From positions 21,872,699 through 21,936,698 of the forward strand of contig CM051459.1 in the NCBI GenBank assembly GCA_028095005.1: a stretch of DNA of 64,000 nucleotides, read 5' to 3'. Position numbers and translations under genes: made by a program. Of the stretch, positions 46,895 to 58,572 are shown piece after piece. This stretch comes from Rhynchospora pubera (Eukaryota > Streptophyta > Magnoliopsida > Poales > Cyperaceae). The notes beneath the pieces are model-generated. The model ran no database searches. It was not told where the DNA came from and was given only the letters and a program-made list of their open reading frames with translations. How positions within the stretch are numbered: position 1 is the stretch's first letter; every line of letters begins with the position of its first letter.

Positions 46895-49172
46895 ATGGAG
46901 ACGTCCAAGTTCTTCAATTTCTTCTTAGTCCTTGCAACAATTTTTATTCAATCAACACAAGTAAACAGCTTTGATACTTCATGGCACAGCGCCCATGCAA
47001 CATTCTATGGAGGTAGCGATGCCTCGGGAACTATGGGTAAGCTTCTAAAAATAATAATAAGTTTTAGTTCCATTAATTTGAACTATATATAACCAAATTT
47101 ATTAACAAATAAAAGGCACTACCAGAATTTCGTTTTACTGCGTCGCAGCACCAACGTGTTAGCGTCCCTCAATCAAATAGAGACGCAAAAAGAAAAAAAG
47201 CGGATTTGAGGACTTCTAAACTGCGTCGTTAGGCCGATGGATATTAGTTAGGACGCAACAACCCTCTAACTAGAGACGCTCTCTAGTTCTCTGTAGGGAC
47301 GCGAATATACTGAATGTAATTCGCGTCGGTATGCCGACACATATCAACAGGGACGCGTATTAGTTAGGTCGCATAACTCTTTCAGATAGAGACGCAAATA
47401 TTTTTTCTTACAGGCGCGCGTAATTGGAGTCGCTAGTTGACCACATATCAACACGGACTCTAATAAACAAATTACTATATATTTAAATTAAAATTACTTG
47501 GTGATTTAATGTGTTTGTATACCGACGCATATATTGATCTATATCTGGTAAACATTGCTTCGTTTTCTGATGTGTACCAATTTCAGTTTCTGTACCATTT
47601 ATTTTCTGCCGTGTACCAGTTTCAATACCAATCATTCATAGTATATATATCAACCCAATACCCAAATCTATTAAAAGGTTAACCATGGACACTTTTATGA
47701 TAAACGGTTAATATTAGATCCATGAATCAAGTAATTATTTCAAAACAACACACATCAAGAGTAAGAAACATAAGCAGGTTTCACTCCCTTTCTTAACGGG
47801 ACCGCATAGTGATGGGTTTGGACCCGTTAGCAATTCTGGCCATCCCGACTCACGAGACATGGTTCTACGACATCATGGGAGGATGAAGAAGATAGCTATG
47901 GTTTTGGTTTGTGGTGTGTCAGTCTAGTTTGATGGGGAAACCACTAGGGCGATACAGTGGTACAGGGACAGGTACTGACGAGGTTTTCAAGTGAGCAACT
48001 CATTTATAGCTAGGTCCTTCGGTATTAAGGTATGGAGAGATGTCCTGAGATTCAATTTGTTGTGGTATTATCTGATTGTGTAAAAAAATTGTTGCCCGTG
48101 GTCATTTGGGAAGCAAACTATACAGAATCCACTGGACATGGGGGTTTCAAAGAGAAGAAATACTACTTAATTCGATGCTTTTACTACCACAAGAGTAGCA
48201 TGTACAACAACATAATTAGTAAAGGGATCAGTTGCAACATAGTGTAAAGTTGAATAGTGACCATATTCTTATTTAGACCTAACAAATCAACCATGTTCAA
48301 TTAAGCGCGTATGAGAAAGCTGATTCCAATTCTTCAATCCCTGTCAAGCTACACTTACATTCTTATTGTTTAGTCCTTTCCTTATTCGAGAAATACTATA
48401 TAGTAGCTATACACAGGTACATACAAGCTATAATGATCTTATTAAGATAACTACAAGAGCATATATTTAATCTGTAATTGAGAGAGTGCATAGAGAATCA
48501 GTCAAAGAGAAGACATTCACCAAGAGAGAAATGAAAGAAATTCAATTTGTAAACATCAAAATTATCTAATTTCTACTATGGAATGCACAGAGACAACAAT
48601 TTAGATGGCTTATTGAGAAGATTAACTTGATTATAACCAGAAATGTGAAAAAAAAACTAAATGAATTACAATGCTTATTTCTTTTATATTTTTCAGAAAT
48701 ACCCTTAGCATACGGGTTTTACCTTAGACCATTTGAACAATTATTTCACACAACCAATTGATATCTAATTTCTGTCCTAACTTGGTTATGCATCATAAAT
48801 ACAAGGAATTTAATTGGGGCTTAAAGGTGAACAAGAACTTCAAAACACACTTGTCAGGTCACTAATCCAAGATGCAACAGTACTCCAAGGGAGACTCAGA
48901 AGAACGTCATTCGGTTATAACATTCCTATACATCTAACAAGCTATGTTCCTCTTTTATTATTCCATTGCAATTTGAACTTAAGCAATTACAAAATTCGAG
49001 CATACACCGATTTGCCACCATCCCTGAAACGTCAATATTAATCAACCATTCTCAACTTTTTTAGCAAATTTGAAATGAAATTAATAGAAAACGTGGATTT
49101 GTATCCAAAAATACCAATCAAATAGTGGATTCTTAGTCATTTTCGCACTCACAAATAAGAACATAAACAAAA

Positions 49173-49205
<33 letters not shown>

Positions 49206-52200
49206 CGGATTTGCCTTGATGATGACATCGATAAAGGGCTCTTTAAGACTGACACACGACTACGCGAGAGAGGAATATTTGATCGGAGCATCTTTCCAGA
49301 GGGGTTCTCTGAATGGAGAAAAGAGAGGACAGCAGCAGCCATTAAAACCTAGTTACCTACACGGATGGAAATGGAAATGAGGAGGCGAGAGAGGCACGGT
49401 CATTAAACCTAGATCGACAGATATGGAGGGAACATTGGCACCAAAAAAGTCAGAGGTCTGTAGACGAATAATGTATTCATGAAATTTTACAAAATAATAA
49501 TATAAATGACAACATTTTCTACGATATTTTGGAGGGAACATTGCCGCCAAAAATATCTCTGAATTTTACTAGTACCGAAATTTCCTATAAAATTTATTAT
49601 TTATTACCAAAAATATTCTCAATGTTTTACCATTGGAATATTTTTCTTCTCGCCTGATATTAGACATGAAATTTTAATCTTCTCAACAAATTCGATGGAG
49701 GTTAGATTGCCCCTCAAAAATTTCCATCTGAAAATCGCCAGAAATTTCCCCCCAAAAAATTTAAATTTAGGCACTAAAATGCCTCTTCAATTTTATAACA
49801 AGTGCTTTTAAAAAACAGTTACAAAATTATTTTTTCGAGACATTGACTCGTATAAAATTTTATTTTTCATGTATTATTGTTACCATTCTAATTAATGAAC
49901 ATACGCCTGAATTCTAGGCATACCTTTCAAATAATTATAATAATTGTAATAGTGTACAATTATATGAATATATAGGGTAACCTGTCAATTGTACTCGGTA
50001 TAATTGTTTTTTCTTTGGTAGAATTTGGGCGCCTCATCCTATGTGCAAATCCATTTTTTAAATATTTGCCTCATTAACTCAGTTTCCTTCTTCGGTGCAT
50101 TTTTCCGACCATCTTTAAATATCATCCACTCAGACACCGACAAGTGGCGCTTTCTGACTGGTTGCTTTCATGTCTCGAGGATCATGCCCTTGGATGGGTT
50201 GTTTGTGCTTGTGTGTGGAGCGTTGGATCAAATCTGATGGCTTCTATTAATTCTAATTGTGTTTGTATCATATTATGCAGGATAAGTTATGAGGTTATTA
50301 ATATACGATTTTGGATCATTATATCATGTAAATAGCAATTTTAGAAACAAGTACATTAATTTTGTAAAAGAATTCATATTGAACGTCATTTGCATACAAT
50401 CACAAATTCAAAACATATATTTTTTTAGAAATAATTATATTAGTTTGTGAAAAATTCACATTTAGTGTTTTTTATTTGATCCTCTATTATCCCTTTGCAT
50501 TGCGAAAAATAATTAAAAAATAGATAAATTTTTATGACTGAATTCCTTCAAATTTCACTATGTGTGCAACTTTTGTCTATAGATTATCAGAACTTATAAG
50601 TGCCATATCTAATTGTGCCATCTCTGCCATCGCTAAATACAAAATGAACACATAAAATAGATAATATAAACATATAGACAATCAAAGTGAACTAACAATC
50701 AAATAAGTGTTGTCATCTCTTGATCAGAGTTTTATATGCACATTCAACTTATTTTTATTGAACTTATCTGTATGTATGTATTCACTTTGATTATTATATA
50801 TATTCACTTTGTCTACTTAAGTGTTCACTTTCTGTTTAGCGATGACAGGAATGGCAAAACTACAGATGGCGGTAATCAATTTCCTTACAAATATATATAG
50901 CACACTATTTTATTGAATATGAATATGTATAAATAAAATTAATAATAATTAAAATATGTATGGATAAATATTATTATATTCATCATGAAATGTCAACAAA
51001 TTATTTTTTATAAACTATATAGTTAATTTATAAAAATAAAAATTGCACATTATGTTTTGCCTTATTAAAACACATTTTTCTTTTCTGATGCATTTTTTCA
51101 ACCATATTTCAATTCCAGTTAAATGCTAACTTTGTGTATGTCCTGGATTGTTATTTTTATGTGTCACGGATCATGCTCATGAATATGTTATTTTAACCTG
51201 CTAATTAAAATATGTCAAATATGAGTATACTGCTAATTAACTTTAAATTGCATATACAAAATTTGTTTTTAATTAAAAAATCATGTAATTTTATTAATAT
51301 ATTAATTAATATTCTAATAAAAACAAAAATTCATATAAATTATAAGTCCTTTATAATTGTTTAAAAATTCATTCATCGTCTTATTATTATTATTATTTTT
51401 GGAAAAAATCAAGACATGAGTCCCTCCTAAATATTCTAGAAATAAGTCCTTTATAATTGTAATCGTATAAAATTCAAAGATATGAGAGTAAGTTGTTAAT
51501 TGCAAATGGTTGAATTGCTTGTTAATATTAATATGATAGAAAATTGCTAATTGAATTCTTCAATTAATATATTACCCTATATGAAGTTTGCTTGAGTATG
51601 GGATGGGCATCAAAAATTAAATGTAGCAAAAAAATTTTATTTTATTTTTTTCTAGAGGAACTTGATAAAAGCTACTGAGTGGAACTTTATCAAAATGATT
51701 ATTATTCGTTTATTATTATTATTATTATTATTATTAACTTATTTATTTATTTATTATTATTATCATTATTATTATTATTATTCGTTTGGCTGCGGTCAAA
51801 ATGATTTGATAGATCGCTCAGGCAAATGACCAATCCATAATTACACATTGTGTTGTTCATATTGAAATCTTTGCGCCGACCAAAAAAATATTGAGATTTT
51901 AGTATTAAGATCATATTTAATAGTTCGAATCGGTCATTTGAACTTTCAAATTTAAGATTATCTCGGCTTCGACGAACTCTCTGTCGGTATCGATTTGATT
52001 TATTAAGTAAAATGATATAAAACAAAATGCATTAAATTAAGATTTAGACAAAAAATGATTATAATTATATTCAATCCTTTTCCATTATATTTAATTGTGG
52101 CCTTCAAAACTTGTAATCTATCTCCCAAAACAGCTAATTCTTTCCCCCTCAAATTTTAAAAAATTATCAACTAACTTCTATTGATTGAGTTGCTACTAAA

Positions 52201-55200
52201 ACAATGCAAATAAAATAAATTTAACTATTTTTTAGAGAAAAAAGAAAAATAAACTCTTGACACGTCTACGCAATTGATATGACTGTGTTGTGTTGTGTCA
52301 ACATGGCATGTCAACCATGTCGTGTCAATTTTCGTGTTGTGTCGACAAGTCTCCTCTACTTAGCATAATATGGGTGTTAAGAACAATGGCTTTCCACGAC
52401 TTCCAAATTTTATTTTCTTGTAATATTTCAAATAATTTTTTGAAAATCATGCTATATTAATTTGTTAAAAGCAATATAAGATTTAAAATAAAGTTAATGT
52501 CTTACGTAAGTTCAATACAATATAGTTAGTTACTAAGAAGGGCAAATGCATGAATACATGGTAATGATACAAAAATATTTCAAATTTAGATATAAAATTG
52601 ATAAGAAGGATAACCCTAGCCGCCTCTTTGAAAATTAAGGATCAAACCCTAGCCGCCTCTTTCTCCGTAACTCTATACATCCCAACTTAGCCTATCCCCT
52701 TTCTCATCTCTCCTCCTCTCAAACCTTAATAACTTTTGGACCGATTCCAATCCAGCAGCGCAAGCGGAATGAAGAACTCGACCGAGCGCCGATGGTCTCC
52801 CTTCGAATCGTTTTCGCAGTGGATCAAGCACCTCCAGGCCGATGCAATCTGTTCTCAAAAGTCGCGCTTTCGTTCAATCTCCGAATTTGCCGATGCAATC
52901 CAGGACGAGTGGCATCGTTCTTTCTTCTCTTCCTCAATCTCGTCTCTTAATCTCAAGACCCAACCTCACGAGGTAATTACTCGACATTACTGAGAGATAC
53001 TTTTTTAATCGATGAATCGTTGATTTTTCTGTGTTTTCGTCGTTATAGGATTGATTTGTTCAAGTTCTAATTTGGGGAGGACTTCTGGTCGAGTGTGGAT
53101 TCTAGCGAAGAGAACGCAAAAGTTATTGTTGCTGTGAAGAAAGAGGAAGAGCCACTAGAAAAAGAAGAGGAGGCGAAAGAAGAGGTATTTGTTGTTGTTG
53201 AAGCAAAGGAAGTTGCTTCCTCAGGGGAGTTATCGAAGGAGAAGAGCCCGACCAGTGATTTACAGAAGGAGCTCAATTTTGATGTATGCACACCATTTCA
53301 ATCTCTAACCTATTTCTTTTTTTTTTCCTTTTTAGTTTCTATAGAAATAGCACTCAAAGGCAGTATTATAATTTAAAATTGGCTATACTATTACTTAGCT
53401 ATCTGTTTATTTATTTTCCATGTGCTTTTGTGGTAGCATTCCTTTATTTGATAGAAGGAAAAAAAATAATTATATTTATTGTATTTTTTCATGGAATTTA
53501 AAACTATTAACTGCTCTCACTGTATTGTGCATGTGATTGTTTTCACAATAGGACAGGTTTCAGCAGTGTATCATAATTGATGAGTTGAATTCAAAATGGG
53601 AGCGTCTCGTCTTATTCATAGCAGTATGTTTTCTTTCTGTTATTTTGTTTTATAAATAATAATTGCACGATTTAGGTGAATTTGACTCTATTGGGTTGAG
53701 TATAACTTCAAAATCAACTCTAATTAAATTGAGTCATATTCTTGATTGCCCCACTCAATTATTGCTAAAAGTAATTCTACAAACTACTTTTTAAAAATGA
53801 AAAAGGAAAGAGTGAATGAAAAAAGGAAGGATTAAGTTGATTTTTGTTTCTTACATTTTTATGCATAATTTTCTTTTGAAGCCTACCACACCGATAGAGC
53901 AATGCACATGGGGTCATAGACCAACAATCTTTTTATGAAAATATGGCCTACTATTTTGAGCCTAAACTTTCCAGGTCGTTATTTTGTGCTGTCGAGGTAA
54001 TTATCCCAAGTTAAATGAAACACATTTGGTTTTCTCTTGCTTTTAAAATTTCGCAAATTATCGTCAGCTATCTGTTGAATGTTCAACTTCAAGCATGACA
54101 TGTGCATATATATTATAAATAGGGTCAATTTCATATGAATCTCTGTGAAGTTCCAAAAATAATGCATTTGCACTCCTAATTACTTGTATTTATGACAAAG
54201 ACGAGAATATACATTGCTATCCAACTTTTTAATGAAGTAGTATCATACTCCTTTATGTCACTTTTTAGCTCTGTACAAGAGGTGGAAAAGGGAAAAAATG
54301 TTTGATACGTCTGAAAAGACAAAGTTGTAATTTGGATCAGTTCTTGCTTTATACTATCAAATATTTCAATTTTTGTGGAAGGGCATATGTGAACTTTTTC
54401 ATATGATTAATCTTTTGTCTATTCATATGTAGGTATGGTGATGGAGAGCCAACATATAATGGTGCAATCTTCTACAAATGGTTCACTGAGGTTTAAGAAC
54501 TTTTAACTTTTGTTGTACATGCTGTATGTTTTGTCTAATGGAATGTTAATGTAGCCGACAAGGTTTCATTGCAGCATTGAGGTTCTTTGCTTTTAGGTTC
54601 GAAAGCTTTTTATTTAGACAGATTTAGAAACTTATACTTTGAATTTTGGTTTGTATGTTATTTTATTTTGAATTCTGTTTTGTATCAAATTGCTTGTACT
54701 TAATGTACCAAGAATGTTGTTTATGAGTTCAATGAAATTTAGAATTTGTGTGATGTTTTTTTTTAATAGAACTTATGTTTGTTAGTTGTAAATACTATTG
54801 GAAAATTAAAATCATATGAATTGAATAGTGGTGGTACCAAATTGGTACCGGGCAGAGATGAATGGCCGTTCAATAGTAGTGGTACCAAATTGGTACCGGG
54901 CAGAAATGAATGGTCGTATAAATGTATTTGAAATAGATAGAAACAAATGCGTCGCTATACTGACTTCAAATCTGAAAGCGGGCCCGGCTAAAAGCTGAAA
55001 AAGCCCTACCCAAATAAATCGGAATACCGACGCATTTGTTCTGACAACGTGGGTCCCACCACGTTCTATCAACGTGGGTCCCGAATTCTGACAACGCAGG
55101 ACCTGCCACGTTCTGACAACGTGGGTCCCTTATTCTGACAATGTAGGACCCTTGTTCTGACAACGTGGGTCCCGTTTTCTGACAAGGTGGTCCCGCTACT

Positions 55201-56612
55201 TTCTGACAACATGGGTCCCATTTTCTGACAACGTGGGTCCCGCCACGATCTGACAAAGTGGGTCCCGTATTCTGACAATGTGGGTCCCGCTATATTCTGA
55301 CAATGTGGGTCCCATATTCTGACAATGTGGGTCCCTTGTTCTGACAAGGTGGGTCCCGTTTTCTGACAAGGTGGGTCCCGTATTTCCTCACATTGTTTTA
55401 TCTGGATCGCTAAGGGAAGGCGTCGCCGTATCGACAGCGTTGTTTCCAAATAGGGACGCAGTAAGAATCGAATGAGCTGTCCAAGGAGGGTATCGGGGTC
55501 CCTATGGTTGACGCAGCACAGATCATAATTAAGGACGCGGTAATCTAATTCGCGTCCATGCGACCCAGATGTTGAGTATTTGCGGCTAGGGTATCGGAGT
55601 CCCTATGGTTGCGTCGCTAAGTGGACGCGATGGGCTTATCGTGTCGGAATAGGGACGCGAATTTGGGTAGCAGATAAGTCGGATTCTAGTAGTGAGGGCA
55701 ATATCAGTTGATCTGAATGAATTGTGAATTCTCTAGGTGGCGCATGCGGTTATGGAAATCTTTTCTCGTTCGGGTACGGAACCAACACCGCCGCACTCAG
55801 CACGGCTCTGTTCAATGGCGGTGCTTCTTGCGGACAGTGCTTCAAAATCGTCTGTGATTCTGCAAATACACAGTGGTGCCTGAAGGGAACTTCAGTCACA
55901 ATTACAGCAACCAATTTCTGCCCGCCAAACTGGAACATACCCAGCGATGCTGGCGGGTGGTGCAACCCACCGCGTGAGCACTTCGACATGGCTCAACCTG
56001 CTTTTCAGCAGATAGCAGTGTTGCAAGCTGGGATTGTACCAGTGACGTACCAAAGGTGATGATCATGCTGGTTCCTCTTGTTTTCTGGTCCCTAGGTAGA
56101 TTTCTGTGACATATTACTAATTAAGCAGAAGTACAGCAGAAACCATTATCTGTAGTAAGCATATGCACCGAAAACAAACCCATTGATGAAAGTGCAGGTC
56201 CAATTCAGTTAACTATGCATGGTGACTATGTTGGGAACTCAGCAAGAAGGTTTTATTCTAGCATGTTCTTATTTCCAAAAATTTTTAATTTGTATCATGC
56301 AGGGTTCCTTGTGCGAAGACAGGCGGCATCCGCTTTACAATTAATGGTCTCAACTACTTTGAACTTGTTTTGATCTGGAATGTGGGTGGAGCAGGGTCGA
56401 TCTCGGCAGCTTGGATCAAGGGCTCAAACACAAATTGGCAAGCACTGCAGTGGAACTGGGGTTGCAACTGGCAGTCAAACTCCTATCTCAATGGCCAGTC
56501 ACTCTCTTTTCTAGTCTCAAACACTGATTCTCAAACACTACTCTTCCAAGACATGGTTGTCTCTTGGTGGTCATTTGGAAGAACCTATGAAGGCAACGGC
56601 AATTTCCTTTGA
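46895..56612 (+). CDS. EXPA: Alpha-expansin, gene 4, with a CACTA element in intron 1
   Basis: Exons 46895-47036, 55737-56055 and 56303-56612 join in frame to 256 residues. Intron 1 is 8700 bp, against 101-119 bp in the sister genes, because a complete CACTA transposon lies in it; both splice sites (ATGG|GTAAGC and CTCTAG|GTGG) are intact. The signal peptide is FFLVLATIFIQ-like. Domain 1 is normal (CGYGNLF, CGQCF, NFCPPNW, WCNPP, HFDMAQPAF). Domain 2 departs from its sisters: SRNWGANW becomes QWNWGCNW, and SDWQ becomes TDSQ; the end is FGRTYEGNGNFL. Whether full-length mRNA is still made is unknown; reduced or altered splicing, or silencing spreading from the transposon, is plausible. No stop or frameshift has accumulated. 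Confidence 0.88.
49177..49206. repeat. (GA)n microsatellite
   Basis: About 28 bp of GA repeats inside the CACTA element, at the edge of a minus-strand candidate exon. Confidence 0.9.
49207..49342 (-). pseudogene. Possible captured 5' exon inside the CACTA element
   Basis: On the minus strand an ATG at 49342 opens a frame starting MAAAVLSFLHSENPSG, serine- and arginine-rich, that runs into the CT repeat at 49206. Its composition is less AT-rich than the surroundings and the leader contains pyrimidine patches. It resembles a transit-peptide-like first exon, but I do not recognise it. Confidence 0.3.
50588..50884. mobile_element. Mutator-type foldback MITE, copy B (older)
   Basis: Diverged relative of the element at 35506, same orientation and length (~297 bp), sharing GCCATCGCTAAATAC at the left and TAGCGATGACAGGAATG at the right. 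No 9-bp duplication is left, so it is older or its edges have eroded. It lies within the CACTA element. Confidence 0.75.
51705..51783. repeat. (ATT)n microsatellite
   Basis: Nearly pure ATT/TTA triplets with a few interruptions, inside the CACTA element. Confidence 0.9.
52612..54506 (+). pseudogene. Captured fragment of an unknown multi-exon gene in the CACTA element
   Basis: A duplicated AACCCTAGCCGCCTCTTT motif (52612 and 52645) resembles a housekeeping-gene leader. Exons with good splice borders follow: 52769-52972 (MKNSTERRWSPFESFSQW), 53049-53283 (Glu/Lys-rich), 53552-53623 (DRFQQCIIIDELNSKW), 53975-53996 and 54433-54506, the last with a stop. Exons 2-5 keep one reading frame across four junctions, but exon 1 joins exon 2 out of frame and an in-frame TAA sits at 53068. 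So it is a once-spliced gene piece now broken. Family not recognised. It is on the same strand as the expansin. Confidence 0.65.
55035..55390. repeat. Minisatellite, ~20-24-bp unit TTCTGACAACGTGGGTCCC
   Basis: About 16 diverged units of TTCTGACAAYGTGGGTCCC, some with a GCCACG- or GCTATA-type insert of a few bases. It lies just inside the right subterminal region of the CACTA element. The many minus-strand frames here are periodic artefacts. Confidence 0.93.
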
Positions 56613-57197
56613 TTTTCAAGGAATTAAAATTTTTGTTGTATTTTGAGTTGTTATCTTAGGTTCTGTGAAGTATTACTAGACGGTACGTATGTGATTCTGC
56701 ATCATTGGATATTGTAATAACAGAAAATGTACGATAATTTGTGGAAGACTGGAAGGCATACAATGAAATTCCAATATTTTCTCATTGAACCTTGATTTTT
56801 ATGTCTAATTTGAACCATCTGATTTAATCAGACGCGCGGCATCTATAACAACACATCAGCATGGGACTAAATCAACCGGTCATGAATGATGAATGCGTGG
56901 TTTTGGGCTTTTGCCTGGATTGGAGCTGGTCGTGTCTTTTGCAATTCATGTTTCCCGCTAGTTTTATGTTGGGTTATTTAATATATCTGATTTGGAGAAA
57001 CTAATAAATGATTTCGGATCCACATTGGCAAGATCTTGTGAAGTCGCTGCCCAATGGGGTTAATCTCCAGTAGTTTATTGTTCATTGAATTCTCCTCTGT
57101 TCGCCAAGTAGTTTATAATTCTTTTATAATTATTAACAGTAATTAATTGTATATCTGATATGATTAGATCGACCGAACTTTCTTCTCAGATCTTGAT

Positions 57198-57235
<38 letters not shown>

Positions 57236-58239
57236 TCCATCTTTATTTTTTTTTTTTTTTGGACGTCACATGTGTACATGCACAGAGTATAGCATGCATT
57301 ATGGTGCACGCACATGTTCGTGGATAAACTATATATAAATTACAACACTTCGCATCTCCTAAGCACTAAGCTCCCTTGAAATGGTTTACATATTAAGTGA
57401 TGGAAAATTGTCTAAAGTGGCTGATTTAAACAAATGCTAAGGTACACCAATAATGTTTTTAAATGTACATTTTTTTTTTTTTTTTTGCTTTAGAGGAATA
57501 TGATTGACTTTACTTAAATAAATTAGTGAACATAATATCATTTGAGATAAGCGTTACAGATGGGGGATGTACAACGTCTAAATTGCTTACAAAATATTTC
57601 TTTTTATTTTATCTGGTAAATAGTTTTTTATTTATTTCTGTTTTAATCAAGGTATTAGGTAGACATTTGATAAGTAAAGATAGTAATGACTAATTTCCTA
57701 AGCAGTGAGGAAATTGACTAATCTATAAGAAAATGTCAATTTTGAATTATAGTTACCTTGTGTATACTATTGCTTTATGATATGGTTGCAGCAGGTTGCT
57801 CCGCTGATGTATGCAGTATGACAGTGGGGCACTATTTTGTGAGCCATATTTGCTCTTTGGTTTATACTCCTTTTGCTACAAATGCAATTAATCTATTTAT
57901 GTTTGCACTCAGTTATTTTTTTTTAGTTCGTTATCACTTTGTTCTTTCTGACTCAAACCATTCCATGAAATGCCTCAAGAGGAATATTCTGTACTTTTAT
58001 CAATTATTAACTTATTGATATTGATGTATGTGTATTTAATAAGTCAAAATTTGTTCTTTATTCTGTTTTTGTAAGCACGGTAGAATTGAATTTGAGTGGA
58101 TTTATTGTATGATAGATTAGAAGGATGGAGTTAGTTGAGCCCTCAGTGTTGTTTCAACAAGCGCACAAAAAGGGGTGTTACGAAATTAGATGTAGGCAGT
58201 TAGTTTGTAGACTTAGTTATATCTGATGAACCCCGTACA
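56613..58239. other. Intergenic, 3' of expansin gene 4
   Basis: 3' UTR, then AT-rich sequence with a (TA)n microsatellite at about 57203-57233. No gene recognised. Confidence 0.55.
57203..57233. repeat. (TA)n microsatellite
   Basis: About 31 bp of TA repeats downstream of expansin gene 4. Confidence 0.95.
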
Positions 58240-58572
58240 ATAACTGTAAACTTAAATATCAACACCGAGAGACACAATATTTAACGTGGTTCAGTACAAT
58301 GTGTACCTACGTCCACAACCCACACACACCACTCTTTTTATTTCTTCTCAATAATTCTGAGATATGTTACAATGCAAGGAAAGAGACCTATATATAGAAC
58401 ATATTTCTTTTAAAACAAGTTAAATATTTCTCGCACAACAAGTCAGTAATGACTTGCATGTCAAGTCAAGCGTTTCTTGTACTCCAAATCTGACGTTTCT
58501 TCCTTGCCAAGTCAGATGTCACATTAGATCTAAGTCAAGGTCTTCTGTGACATCATATTCTAACACTCCCCC

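Larger units (their letters stand above)
47117..55694 (+). mobile_element. CACTA (En/Spm) transposon, 8578 bp, in the intron of gene 4
   Basis: Left end CACTACCAGAATTTC; right end, read inward, CACTACTAGAATCC. The 3-bp repeat AGG flanks it (47114-47116, 55695-55697), the standard CACTA duplication. Both subterminal regions (47140-47470, 55400-55690) are crowded with GGGACGC/GAGACGC motifs on both strands, as expected for transposase-binding repeats. I find no transposase frame, so it is non-autonomous. Inside lie a captured gene remnant (52769-54506), a Mutator MITE (50588), a minisatellite (55035-55390) and a candidate captured exon on the minus strand (49207-49342). Confidence 0.93.

Noticed and set aside
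54966..55449. Overlapping minus-strand frames rich in repeated peptides
   Set aside because: They are translations of the 20-24-bp minisatellite.
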